64,000 bases of DNA, taken from contig NZ_BCYZ01000017.1 in the NCBI RefSeq assembly GCF_001598455.1, positions 1-64,000 of the forward strand. The letters are read 5' to 3'. The translations under genes and the position numbers were made by a program. Below, one piece after another: positions 54,743-63,263 of this stretch. Positions within the stretch are counted from its first letter, which is position 1; every line of letters starts with the position of its first letter. The notes under the pieces were generated by a model that saw nothing but the letters and a program-made list of their open reading frames with translations, searched no databases and was not told the DNA's origin. This stretch comes from Sphingomonas pruni NBRC 15498 (GTDB lineage: Bacteria > Pseudomonadota > Alphaproteobacteria > Sphingomonadales > Sphingomonadaceae).

Positions 54743-56122
54743 TTATCGCACCATTTTGGCCGCGGTCAGGGCCCGCTCGCGCGCTTCGCGATGACCGATC
54801 AGCTTGGCGGGATAACCCGACGGCCGGCATCCCGCCTGCTCGGGATCGTGGATCGCGGGATCGGGGATGTGGGCGAGTTCGGGTACCCATTGCCGAATAT
54901 AGTCGCCTGCGTCGAACTTCTCCGACTGAGTCAGCGGTGCCATGATCCGGCCCCACATATTGGCATCGATCCCGGTGCCGGCGACCCATTGCCAATTGAC
55001 GCTGTTATTACCGTAATCGACATCGACCAGCGTGTCCCAGAACCATTGCTCCCCTTCGCGCCAATCGATCAGCAGGTGCTTGATCAGGAACGACGCAGCG
55101 ATCATCCGCACGCGATTGTGCATCCACCCGGTCGCCCAGAGCTGGCGCATGCCGGCATCGACGATCGGATAACCCGTCTCACCGCGCTGCCACGCCCGCA
55201 GGTCGTCTTGCGAAGCCTTGCCCGAGCGCCAAGGAAGGTCGTCGAACCGCTCACGGCCGTTTTTGGCACCATAATCAGGCAATTGCAGGATGACGTTCTG
55301 TGCGTAATCGCGCCAGGCGAGTTCGCTCAGGAAGACCGACGACGACCCGCCCTTTCCCGCCATTCGGTGCCAGACATAGCCAGGCGAGACCTCGCCGAAA
55401 TGAAGATGTGGCGACAGGCGCGAACTGCCCTCGATCGACGGCAGGTTGCGGGTGTCGTCGTAGCGATCGACCTCATCGACGAAATCGTCGACTCTTCGGT
55501 GCGCGCCCGCTTCGCCGGGCACCCATTCCCTGCCGAAGCCGGCCGCCCAGTCGGGATTGGTCGGCAGTAACCCCCAATCGGCCAGCGCGTCGCTCTTCGG
55601 CCAGGACGACGGGGCGGCGATCTCACTTGGCCGGTTCAGCGGACGCGGCGGCGGCATGACGTCGCGCAGCGCCCGCCAGAACGGGGTATAGGTTTTGTAC
55701 GGCGCGCCCCCACCGGTCGTGATCGACCCGGGTGGCGCAAGATAATTGCCGTCATGGCACACAAGCTCGATCCGCTTCGCCACCGCGCGCTCGGCATTGC
55801 GCCACCATGGCTCGTAATGACGGATGGCATGGACGGTACCGGCGCCGACCTCTTCCGCGACCTTGACCAATTCTTCATCGCACTTGCCGCGCCGCAGGAT
55901 CACCCGCGACCCTTTGGCGCGCAGGTCCTTGTCGAGCGCAACCAGACTGTGATGCAGCCACCAGCGCGAGGCGGCCCCCATCCGGCGATGCTTGGGTGTT
56001 TCGTCATCGAGGACATAGACCGGGATAACCGGCCCCTCATGCAACGCAGCCGCCAGGGCTGGCTGATCCGCCAGGCGAAGGTCCTGGCGAAGCCAGAGGA
56101 GAGTTGGGCTACCCATTCCCAT
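54743..56122 (-). CDS. phr: Deoxyribodipyrimidine photolyase
   Basis: Light-driven repair of UV cyclobutane dimers. 459 residues. N-terminal antenna domain (LLWLRQDLRLADQPALAAAL), C-terminal FAD domain with LPSIEGSSRLSPHLHFGEVS, SELAWRDYAQNVILQ, GYPIVDAGMRQLWATGWMHN and VNWQWVAGTGIDANMWGRIM. The features suit class I CPD photolyase. The photolyase is directly upstream of cfa on the same strand, a neighbourhood that recurs in sphingomonads to my recollection. Confidence 0.96.
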   Translation of the reverse strand: MGMGSPTLLWLRQDLRLADQPALAAALHEGPVIPVYVLDDETPKHRRMGAASRWWLHHSLVALDKDLRAKGSRVILRRGKCDEELVKVAEEVGAGTVHAIRHYEPWWRNAERAVAKRIELVCHDGNYLAPPGSITTGGGAPYKTYTPFWRALRDVMPPPRPLNRPSEIAAPSSWPKSDALADWGLLPTNPDWAAGFGREWVPGEAGAHRRVDDFVDEVDRYDDTRNLPSIEGSSRLSPHLHFGEVSPGYVWHRMAGKGGSSSVFLSELAWRDYAQNVILQLPDYGAKNGRERFDDLPWRSGKASQDDLRAWQRGETGYPIVDAGMRQLWATGWMHNRVRMIAASFLIKHLLIDWREGEQWFWDTLVDVDYGNNSVNWQWVAGTGIDANMWGRIMAPLTQSEKFDAGDYIRQWVPELAHIPDPAIHDPEQAGCRPSGYPAKLIGHREARERALTAAKMVR

Positions 56123-56165
56123 CTACACCGCTTCTATCCGGCGGGTTCCAAGCGACATCACGGCA

Positions 56166-56603
56166 TCACTCGGTAGGAAAGCAAATATCCTTGGGCGGGA
56201 ATGTGATAATCGCTCCGGGCCCTGTCGACAGACCATTCTCTGCAAACCAATCAATCGGCGCACAAGCGACACGCCCTTTTTTCGCAACAATGACCTGCTT
56301 CGCGGTCAGCGAGCCGGAAGGCGAGGCAACGATCAACATGATCACCGGTCCGTCACCACCTTTAGGAGGCGAAGGAAGAGTCACGTCGATATTACCCGAC
56401 AGTGGCGCACCTGCCACCGATCGGGCGTTGACGAACGCATAGGCGCCACGAGCGTCTGCAACCGGCGTTTTCGACGCCGGCCGAGCTATAACGACCGAAA
56501 CGCCCGCGGTCGATTGCACGGGAGTAATGTCGACTTTCTCCGTCTGCGCAAAAGCGACCGAGGGAAGGGCGCCCAATAGCGCGATCGCAAGCGTCCGTGT
56601 CAC
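56166..56603 (-). CDS. Small exported protein translationally coupled to korB
   Basis: A 145-residue protein with a signal peptide (TRTLAIALLGALPSVAFAQT). The mature part is beta-rich looking (GVSVVIARPASKTPVADARG, GDGPVIMLIVASPSGSLTAK) with Cys in VACAPIDWF and the extreme C-terminal DICFPTE, which could pair. ATG 56603 overlaps the korB stop by ATGA, so it is in the kor operon. I recognise no family. Its link with a cytoplasmic oxidoreductase is unexplained. Confidence 0.75.
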   Translation of the reverse strand: MTRTLAIALLGALPSVAFAQTEKVDITPVQSTAGVSVVIARPASKTPVADARGAYAFVNARSVAGAPLSGNIDVTLPSPPKGGDGPVIMLIVASPSGSLTAKQVIVAKKGRVACAPIDWFAENGLSTGPGAIITFPPKDICFPTE

Positions 56604-57637
56604 TCTGCCCGTGGCTCTTTCTCGACCTGCCAGGTCTGCCCCTGGCTCAGCAGTTTCTGCAGGTCGGGTTTCTTGCCTTCGCTCACCTGCTTGTTCTGCG
56701 CGATGACCGCGCTGTCGAATGTCGGGGCGGGATCGTCGTAGATCACGCCCAGCGCCATCGGAAACGCCCCGAACGGCATTTCGACCAGCATATGCGCAAG
56801 CCCGCGGTTGGTCTGGTCATGAATCGCGACACCGGCGCTCTGCCAGTCGCCATCGACCACGTCGACGACCTTCAGCACCAGCCGGTCGGTGTCCATCGTC
56901 AGCCCCTTGGTGCCGTTCGCGAACAGCAATGGCTGGCCGTGCTCGACCCAAAGCTGATGCCCGGGAGCATTGGCCTTCTCGGTGAAGGCCGCGAACACGT
57001 CGTCATTATAGACGATGCAGTTCTGGAAGATCTCGACGAACCCCGCGCCTTGATGGGCATATGCCGCCTTGAGCACGGCGGGCAGGTTCTTGTGGACGTC
57101 GATGCCGCGCGCAACGAACCGCGCGCCCGATCCGAGCGCGAAGGCACACGGCTTGGCCGGATGATCGACGGAGCCAAACGGAGTCGACGGCGACCGCGTG
57201 CCCTCGCGGCTGGTCGGCGAATATTGCCCCTTGGTCAGCCCGTATATCTCGTTGTTGAACAACAGGATCTGGCAATTCAAGTTACGCCGCAACAAGTGCA
57301 TCGTGTGGTTGCCGCCGATCGACAGCGCGTCGCCGTCGCCGGTGATGATCCACACGTCGAGATCGGGATTGGCGAGCTTGACCCCCGTCGCCACCGCCGG
57401 CGCGCGGCCATGAATCGTATGGAAGCCATAGGTCTCCATGTAATAGGGAAAGCGCGACGAGCAGCCGATGCCGCTGACAAACACGGTGTTTTCGGGCCGC
57501 GCGCCGATCTCGGGCATGGTCCGCTGCACCGCCTTCAGGATCGCATAGTCGCCGCAGCCCGGGCACCAACGCACTTCCTGGTCGGTTTCCCAGTCCTTGG
57601 GCAAGCTTTTCGCTACCGGTGGCGTCATGTCGTTCAT
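56600..57637 (-). CDS. korB: 2-oxoacid:ferredoxin oxidoreductase beta subunit
   Basis: 345 residues. ThDP-binding subunit of a 2-oxoglutarate (or pyruvate)-ferredoxin oxidoreductase that makes acyl-CoA and reduced ferredoxin. Cluster Cys in VRWCPGCGDYAIL (25, 28) and SGIGCSSRFPYYMETYGFHT; a further Cys near residue 197 in EIFQNCIVYN. ThDP motif WIITGDGDALSIGGNHTMHL with NNEIYGLTKGQYSPTS. The 2-oxoglutarate reading follows the usual annotation of this alpha-beta type. Overlaps korA by 4 nt. Confidence 0.93.
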   Translation of the reverse strand: MNDMTPPVAKSLPKDWETDQEVRWCPGCGDYAILKAVQRTMPEIGARPENTVFVSGIGCSSRFPYYMETYGFHTIHGRAPAVATGVKLANPDLDVWIITGDGDALSIGGNHTMHLLRRNLNCQILLFNNEIYGLTKGQYSPTSREGTRSPSTPFGSVDHPAKPCAFALGSGARFVARGIDVHKNLPAVLKAAYAHQGAGFVEIFQNCIVYNDDVFAAFTEKANAPGHQLWVEHGQPLLFANGTKGLTMDTDRLVLKVVDVVDGDWQSAGVAIHDQTNRGLAHMLVEMPFGAFPMALGVIYDDPAPTFDSAVIAQNKQVSEGKKPDLQKLLSQGQTWQVEKEPRAE

Positions 57638-59502
57638 GCGAGGATTCCTTCGATCGCCGCCTCGATCTCCGCGATGCGGAAGGGCTGGCCCGACACTTTA
57701 TTGAGCGGCTTGGCGTCGACCAGATATTGATCGCGCAGCACCGTCTTGAGTTGCCCAGTGTTCATTTCCGGTACGAGGATCTTCTCGTAACCCTTCAGCA
57801 AGTCACCCAGATTCGCCGGCATCGGCCAGATGTGGCGGAGGTGGATGTGGCTGACATCGAGCCCCTTGCGCCTCGCCCGCTTCACCGCCTGATGGATCGG
57901 GCCGAAGGTCGAACCCCAGCCGACTACCGCCAGCTTGCCGCCGGGATTGCCGATCTCGATGGCCTGGTCGGGCACCTTGATCCCGTCGACCTTCGCCTTG
58001 CGGGTGTCGGTCATTTCCTGGTGGTTGGCGGGCGAGTAATCGATATTCCCCGCGCCCTGCTTCTTCTCGATCCCGCCGATGCGGTGGAGCAGGCCCGGCG
58101 TGCCCGGCTTGACCCAGGGGCGCGCGAGCTTGTCGTCTCGGGCATAGGGCAGGAAACCGCTTTCGGGTGCCTTGTCCAGGAAGGTCACCGGAAACGGAGC
58201 GTAATCGCTGACCTCGGGCACCTTCCACGGCTCGGCCGCGTTGGCGATATAGCCGTCGGTCAGCAGCATCACCGGAGTCATGTACTGGGTGGCGATGCGG
58301 CAAGCCTCGATCGCGACCTCGAACGCGTCGGCGGGCGAACGCGCGGCGACGACCGGCATCGGCGCGTCGCCGTTGCGGCCATAAACGGCCTGATAAAGAT
58401 CGGACTGCTCGGTCTTGGTCGGGAGGCCAGTCGACGGCCCGCCACGCTGCGAGTTGACGATCACCAAGGGCAGCTCGGTCATGATCGCGAGGCCGATCGC
58501 CTCGCCCTTCAGCGCGATGCCGGGGCCCGACGACGAAGTGACGCCGAGCTGACCGGCATAGGAAGCGCCGATCGCGCTCGCGACCGCGGCGATCTCGTCC
58601 TCCGCCTGGAAGGTCGTGACGCCATATTCCTTGAGCCGCGACAGATGATGCAGGATCGCGGAGGCCGGCGTGATCGGATAGCCGCCGAAGAACATCGGCA
58701 GATCGGCGAGTTGCGCACCCGCGACCAGTCCCATCGAGACGGCTTCGGCGCCGGTAACGGTACGGTACAGACCCGGCTCGGCCGCCGCCGCCGGGACATG
58801 GTGCTGCTTGAGCGGACCCGAGAGTTCGGCGGTCTCGCCATAAGCATGGCCGGCGTTGAGCGCGGCGATATTGGCCTCCGCCAGTGCCGGCGCCTTGGCG
58901 AACTTGGCCTTGAGCCAGTCGATCAGCGGCTGGCGGTCACGGTCGAACATCCAGAGCGCCAAGCCCAGCGTCCACATGTTCTTGCAGCGCAGAGCTTCCT
59001 TGTTGCCCAGCCCGAAGGGCTTGACCGCCGCAACGGTCAGCGCGGAGATGTCGAACGCCAGCACCTGCCACTTGGCCAGGCTGCCATCCTCGATCGGGTT
59101 CGACTCGTACTTCGCCTTGGCGAGGTTGCGCTCGGTGAATTCGCCGGTGTCGGCGATGATCAGCCCGCCGGGCTTGAGCTCGTTGACATTGGTCTTGAGC
59201 GCCGCCGGGTTCATCGCGACCAGCACGTCGAGCGCATCGCCAGCGGTCTCGATCGAGGTCGACCCGAAATTGATCTGGAACGCCGACACGCCGAACAGCG
59301 TGCCCAGCGGGGCGCGGATTTCGGCGGGAAAGTCGGGAAAGGTCGACAAATCGTTGCCGGCGAGCGCGGTGGACAAAGTGAACTGTCCCCCGGTCAGCTG
59401 CATGCCGTCGCCGGAATCTCCGGCGAAACGGACGACGATCGATTCTGCTTGTGGGTTTGCCGACGCCTCGGTGGGCGTCACTTCGTGGACGGCGGTCGCC
59501 AT
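57634..59502 (-). CDS. korA: 2-oxoacid:ferredoxin oxidoreductase alpha subunit (gamma-alpha fusion)
   Basis: 622 residues: an N-terminal gamma-like domain (VVRFAGDSGDGMQLTGGQFT, then FPDFPAEIRAPLGTLFGVSA, to about residue 190) fused to the alpha pyrimidine-binding domain (FFGGYPITPASAILHHLSRL, TFQAEDEIAAVASAIGASYA, TSSSGPGIALKGEAIGLAIM, QRGGPSTGLPTKTEQSDLYQ). ATG 59502 starts just before these conserved residues; the frame extends to 60225 but without homology. It forms the kor operon with korB and the small exported gene. Such two-subunit enzymes are found in aerobes and can tolerate oxygen. Confidence 0.94.
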   Translation of the reverse strand: MATAVHEVTPTEASANPQAESIVVRFAGDSGDGMQLTGGQFTLSTALAGNDLSTFPDFPAEIRAPLGTLFGVSAFQINFGSTSIETAGDALDVLVAMNPAALKTNVNELKPGGLIIADTGEFTERNLAKAKYESNPIEDGSLAKWQVLAFDISALTVAAVKPFGLGNKEALRCKNMWTLGLALWMFDRDRQPLIDWLKAKFAKAPALAEANIAALNAGHAYGETAELSGPLKQHHVPAAAAEPGLYRTVTGAEAVSMGLVAGAQLADLPMFFGGYPITPASAILHHLSRLKEYGVTTFQAEDEIAAVASAIGASYAGQLGVTSSSGPGIALKGEAIGLAIMTELPLVIVNSQRGGPSTGLPTKTEQSDLYQAVYGRNGDAPMPVVAARSPADAFEVAIEACRIATQYMTPVMLLTDGYIANAAEPWKVPEVSDYAPFPVTFLDKAPESGFLPYARDDKLARPWVKPGTPGLLHRIGGIEKKQGAGNIDYSPANHQEMTDTRKAKVDGIKVPDQAIEIGNPGGKLAVVGWGSTFGPIHQAVKRARRKGLDVSHIHLRHIWPMPANLGDLLKGYEKILVPEMNTGQLKTVLRDQYLVDAKPLNKVSGQPFRIAEIEAAIEGILA

Positions 59503-59651
59503 GTCAGCACTAAATCCTGCGGTCGTGTTCGGGGTCTCTCTAAGCGCGGAACCCCCTGGAGCCAACGTAGATACATTACATCCCCGTGAAAACCGTTCTT
59601 TGCCATACCGGCGAAACGAAAGTGCGCGATTACGCGGCCGGGCTCGAAACG

Positions 59652-60605
59652 TCAGACCCGCGGCCCGTTCGACCCGGCGGCCGCGGACGCCGCCTGACGC
59701 TGTTCGAAAGCCTGATCCTCGAAGACCGCACCCAGTGTCAGGATCGCCGCGACATGACGTCGCGCGATCGCCAGAACATCGTCGCCATAGCCGCCGCCGA
59801 CCGTGCTTGCGAGCGGAAGGCCTCGCTCGATCGCCAGTCGAGCGACCAGTTGCTCGCGGCGTGCCAGACCGTCGTCGCTCAGATCGAGCCGGCCCAGCCG
59901 ATCGCCGCCGAACGGATCGACTCCCGCCTGATAGAGGATCAGGTCGGGCCGCTCCGCGTCGAGCAGCGGCGCGAGCGTCTCTTCCAACGCGGCGAGATAG
60001 GCGTCGTCGCCCAGCCCATCCGGCAGTGCCACGTCGAGCGTCGAGCGCGCCTTGCGCGCCGGGAAGTTCTTCTCGGCATGGATCGAATAGGTTGCGATTG
60101 CCGGGTGACCGGCGGTCAACGCCGCAGTGCCGTCGCCCTGATGTACGTCGCAATCGACGATCAAGACGCGGCGCCCCTCCTCCGCGAGACGGATCGCCGC
60201 GATGGCGAGGTCGTTGAACACGCAATAGCCCGCACCGGTATGGGCGAGCGCATGATGGCTGCCGCCCGCGCTATTGGCGGCAAATCCGCGATCGAGCGCG
60301 AGCCGCGCCGCCAAATAGGTGCCCCCGGGAACGATCTGCGCCCGGTTGGCGACCGTAGCGTTGATTGGAAAACCGATCCGTCGCTCCTTCTCGCGCGGCA
60401 CTCGTGCCTCGATCACTTCGGCGACGTAATCCGGGTCGTGCGCGGCTTCCAACCATCGGCGCGGCATCATTTCCGGCTCGAACCACGCGATCGAATCGCC
60501 GGCCTCGCGGAGCAAGTCGCGGATCGCGCCGTTCTTGTTCCATTGATAGCCGGATTTGGGTTGCCCTGGTGCGACATAGTCAGGGTGATGGACGACCGCG
60601 ATCAT
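59652..60605 (-). CDS. Histone-deacetylase-family amidohydrolase
   Basis: Zinc amidohydrolase of the HDAC/acetoin-utilisation family, 317 residues. Bacterial relatives act on acetylpolyamines or acetylated proteins. Motifs: PGGTYLAARLALDRGFAANS, GGSHHALAHTGAGYCVFNDL with the catalytic His pair, VLIVDCDVHQGDGTAALTAG with zinc-binding Asp/His, and QAGVDPFGGDRLGRLDLS with the second Asp. Start ATG 60605, before an AT-rich gap. It is divergent from the esterase gene with 52 nt between starts. Confidence 0.92.
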   Translation of the reverse strand: MIAVVHHPDYVAPGQPKSGYQWNKNGAIRDLLREAGDSIAWFEPEMMPRRWLEAAHDPDYVAEVIEARVPREKERRIGFPINATVANRAQIVPGGTYLAARLALDRGFAANSAGGSHHALAHTGAGYCVFNDLAIAAIRLAEEGRRVLIVDCDVHQGDGTAALTAGHPAIATYSIHAEKNFPARKARSTLDVALPDGLGDDAYLAALEETLAPLLDAERPDLILYQAGVDPFGGDRLGRLDLSDDGLARREQLVARLAIERGLPLASTVGGGYGDDVLAIARRHVAAILTLGAVFEDQAFEQRQAASAAAGSNGPRV

Positions 60606-60657
60606 AAGTTTTAACTTAAGACCTAAATTGCCAGACACCAGCGAGAGGATTATCCGA
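60606..60657. promoter_or_regulatory. AT-rich divergent promoter between the HDAC-like and esterase genes
   Basis: The 52 nt between the two divergent starts are AT-rich for this window; AAGTTTTAACTT, overlapping the HDAC-like start, is a near-palindrome (60606-60617). GAGAGGA, about 10 nt before the esterase ATG, is its ribosome-binding site. The HDAC-like gene has no clear Shine-Dalgarno. Confidence 0.4.
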
Positions 60658-61632
60658 ATGACCGAGCCCTTCGTCCGCCCCGACGTCCGCGGATTTCTCG
60701 ATTTCCTCAACAATTTGCCCGGTCCCAAGATGCACGAACTCGACGCGCCGACCGCGCGCCAGATGTATGTCGCGATGAAGGATGTCGGCGATCCGCCGGT
60801 GGGCGAGCTCGGCACGCTGCTCGACCTTTCCATCCCCGGCCCGGGCGGCAATATTCCCGCACGCCTCTACGATCCGCGCGCCAGCCGCGAACCCGGCCCC
60901 GCAATCGTTTTCTTTCACGGCGGCGGATTCGTGATCGGCGACCTCGAGAGCCATGGCAGCTTCACCGCCGAAATGGCGCGCGTGCTGGACTTGCCGGTGA
61001 TCGCGGTCGATTATCGCCTCGCTCCCGAATTCCCCTGGCCCGCCGCGCCGGACGATTGCGAAGCCGCCGCGCGCTGGGTCGCCAACAGTCCCGTCGAACT
61101 GGGCCGCTCGGTGACTTCGTTGGTGCTGTGCGGCGACAGCGCCGGCGGCAACCTGGTCATTGTCACCGCCGCCGCGCTGCGCGACCAGCCCGCCAAGGTA
61201 CCGGTGATCGCGCAATTGCCTTTCTATCCGGCGACCGACGCCAGCAAGGAATATCCGTCCTATGCCGAATTCGCCGAGGGCTATCTGCTGACCCGCGACA
61301 GCATGGAATGGTTCATGGCGGCGTATAAGAGCGAAGCCGACCATATCCGCAGCTCGCCGCTGCTCGGCGATCTTGCCGGCATGCCGCCGGCGGTGGTGGT
61401 GACCGGCGGTCTCGACCCGATCCGCGACCAGGGTCGCGCCTATGCAGCCGCACTGGCGCTAGCCGGCGTGCCGGTGGTGTTTCGCGAGGCCAAGGGCAAT
61501 ATCCACGGCTTCATCACGCTGCGGAAAGCGATCCCGTCGAGCGTAGGCGACGTGATGGGCGCGTTCGCGGCGCTCAAAGATATCATCGTAGAGGCCGAAG
61601 GCGATCGCGCGATGGCACAGGCGGCGGCATGA
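60658..61632 (+). CDS. Alpha/beta-hydrolase of the HSL esterase family
   Basis: 324 residues. The oxyanion motif is [15 protein letters not shown] near residue 85 and the nucleophile elbow is [15 protein letters not shown], the two hallmarks of hormone-sensitive-lipase (family IV) esterases. The Asp/His of the triad are probably in [20 protein letters not shown] and [12 protein letters not shown]. It is upstream of rppH with a 4-nt overlap. The substrate is probably a short acyl ester. ATG 60658 has GAGAGGA upstream; an in-frame start at 60628 is also possible. Confidence 0.92.
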   Translation: MTEPFVRPDVRGFLDFLNNLPGPKMHELDAPTARQMYVAMKDVGDPPVGELGTLLDLSIPGPGGNIPARLYDPRASREPGPAIVFFHGGGFVIGDLESHGSFTAEMARVLDLPVIAVDYRLAPEFPWPAAPDDCEAAARWVANSPVELGRSVTSLVLCGDSAGGNLVIVTAAALRDQPAKVPVIAQLPFYPATDASKEYPSYAEFAEGYLLTRDSMEWFMAAYKSEADHIRSSPLLGDLAGMPPAVVVTGGLDPIRDQGRAYAAALALAGVPVVFREAKGNIHGFITLRKAIPSSVGDVMGAFAALKDIIVEAEGDRAMAQAAA

Positions 61633-62120
61633 GCGACGCCCCGGCCAAGACCGATCTGCCCTATCGGCCCTGCGCCGGGGTCATGCTCCTCAATCGCGAC
61701 GGTTTCGCGTTCGCGGGCCAGCGTATCGATACGACGATGGAAGCCTGGCAAATGCCGCAGGGCGGGATCGACCCCGGCGAAAGCGCAGGCCAGGCCGCCG
61801 TCCGCGAACTCGGCGAGGAAATTGGGGTGGGCCATGACAAGGTCGAGTTGATCGCTCAGGCGCCTGGCGAATTCTATTACGATTTGCCCGACGATCTGAT
61901 CGGCAAGGTTTGGAGGGGCAAATGGCGCGGCCAGCGCCAGACTTGGTTCCTCTATCGTTTCCTGGGCGAGGATCTGGACATCAACCTGGCGACTGCACAT
62001 CCCGAGTTCAGCACCTGGCGCTGGGTCGACCCCTATGAACTTCCCGCGCTGATCGTGCCGTTCAAGCGGAAACTCTACGAAGACGTGATCGCGGCGTTTT
62101 CGGCCCATCTTCTGCGCTAA
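61629..62120 (+). CDS. rppH: RNA pyrophosphohydrolase (Nudix)
   Basis: Removes pyrophosphate from 5'-triphosphorylated mRNA to start decay. 163 residues. The Nudix box [20 protein letters not shown] (followed by IGVGHDK) fits GX5EX7REUXEEXGU, and the RppH signatures [20 protein letters not shown] and [17 protein letters not shown] are present. ATG 61629 overlaps the esterase stop, so the two are coupled. Confidence 0.95.
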   Translation: MSDAPAKTDLPYRPCAGVMLLNRDGFAFAGQRIDTTMEAWQMPQGGIDPGESAGQAAVRELGEEIGVGHDKVELIAQAPGEFYYDLPDDLIGKVWRGKWRGQRQTWFLYRFLGEDLDINLATAHPEFSTWRWVDPYELPALIVPFKRKLYEDVIAAFSAHLLR

Positions 62121-62132
62121 CCGTCTCTGCGC

Positions 62133-62161
62133 CGTAACCCCGGCATTGTGCCGCGGTTACG
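62133..62161. repeat. Single REP-like hairpin after rppH
   Basis: CGTAACCCCGGCA and TGCCGCGGTTACG pair at 12 of 13 positions around a TTG loop, 12 nt after the rppH stop. The sequence aligns with the first 25 nt of the GIY-YIG cassette repeats with about three changes, so it is a stand-alone relative. With no T-tract it is unlikely to be a standard terminator. Confidence 0.65.
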
Positions 62162-62293
62162 ATGCAGCGATTCGATCGGCGCCATGGCAGCGCTTCCGGC
62201 ATTCCGCCCATATCGCGCGCCAGGAAACGTTGCGCATACGATTGCATGAACCGCTCGTCGCGACTCCGATTTCAATGGCAGGACAGCTGTACT

Positions 62294-63202
62294 ATGTGGC
62301 GGGTCATGCGCCTCCCCCTGCTTCTCGTTGCGGCAGCGCCGATGTTGCTCGCCAATGCCGATCCCGCGTCGATCCCACCGCAGATCAAGACGATGCTCGA
62401 CGCGGCACTCGCATCGGGCAACGAAGGCGACGTGGCGACGATCATGAAATATGCCGGCACGGCCGCTCCCGACAGCAAGGAAGCGATCGCCAAGCTGGTC
62501 GACGACTGGAAGAAGAGGCGCAGCGACGAAAAGATACACAAGCTGCAAGATGCCAGCTTCTTCGATTTATGGTCGGGACGCGCGGAACTGAGCGGATATA
62601 TTTCGACCGGTAACAGCGACACTGAGGGCCTATCAGGCGCATTGTCTCTCACCCGCGAGGGGCTCGACTGGCGTCAGAAACTCAAATTCCAGGCCGATTA
62701 CCAACGCAGCCTGGGAGTGACCTCACGCGAACATTATCTCGCTTCCTATGAGCCCAACTGGAAGATCGACGACCGATCGTACATTTACGGCTCCGGCTTG
62801 TTCGAAAGCGATCGCTTTCTCGGCTATACACAACGATATTCGGCGTCGGTCGGCGCCGGCTATAGCGCGCTGAAGAGCGACAAGGTGAAGCTCGATCTCG
62901 AACTGGGGCCCGCCTATCGGGCCACCAGTTTCACCGATGGCGGGGACGAACGCAGTATCGCCGCGCGCGGCAGCGTGGATTTCGCCTGGAAGCTCTCGCG
63001 CGGCCTGCAATTGACCCAGAACGCTTCGGCCTATGTCGAGCGCTACAATTCCACGGTCACCGGCACGACCGCGCTCAACGCCAAGGTACTCGGCCCGCTT
63101 TCCGCCCAGCTGTCCTACAACGTCCAGTATGAAAGCATGCCGCCCGAAGGCCGCGTGACGACCGACCAGATCAGCCGAGCCGGATTAGTCTACGCTTTCT
63201 GA
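62294..63202 (+). CDS. DUF481 outer-membrane protein (YdiY-like)
   Basis: 302-residue exported protein, signal RLPLLLVAAAPMLLANADPA, then a beta-barrel-type DUF481 domain from about residue 90: WSGRAELSGYISTGNSDTEG, followed by alternating strands (KFQADYQRSLGVTSREHYLA, YIYGSGLFESDRFLGYTQRY) and an aromatic C-terminus SRAGLVYAF. Function not known; relatives are called salt-induced outer-membrane proteins. ATG 62294 has AGGA upstream and ATG 62306 is also possible. Confidence 0.83.
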   Translation: MWRVMRLPLLLVAAAPMLLANADPASIPPQIKTMLDAALASGNEGDVATIMKYAGTAAPDSKEAIAKLVDDWKKRRSDEKIHKLQDASFFDLWSGRAELSGYISTGNSDTEGLSGALSLTREGLDWRQKLKFQADYQRSLGVTSREHYLASYEPNWKIDDRSYIYGSGLFESDRFLGYTQRYSASVGAGYSALKSDKVKLDLELGPAYRATSFTDGGDERSIAARGSVDFAWKLSRGLQLTQNASAYVERYNSTVTGTTALNAKVLGPLSAQLSYNVQYESMPPEGRVTTDQISRAGLVYAF

Positions 63203-63263
63203 TCCCTTGCCGGCTTTCGGGTCACGGCTTCACCAATCGATCGCGACCGCCTAGAGCGGTGGC

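Noticed and set aside
54693-54995. Upstream extension of the cfa frame
   Set aside because: It overlaps the 3' end of the photolyase gene and is unlike Cfa; the ATG at 54692 has a clear Shine-Dalgarno sequence.
57619-59589. A 656-codon rightward frame opposite korA
   Set aside because: Antisense shadow of a well-conserved gene with all expected motifs on the minus strand.
59503-60225. The upstream extension of korA (about 240 codons)
   Set aside because: It overlaps the HDAC-like gene, shows Arg/Gly-rich non-conserved sequence, and conserved KorA residues begin only after ATG 59502.
59652-60605. The HDAC-like gene as a sign of eukaryotic transfer
   Set aside because: Bacterial acetoin-utilisation/acetylpolyamine amidohydrolases share the fold and motifs and are common in proteobacteria; base composition matches its neighbours.
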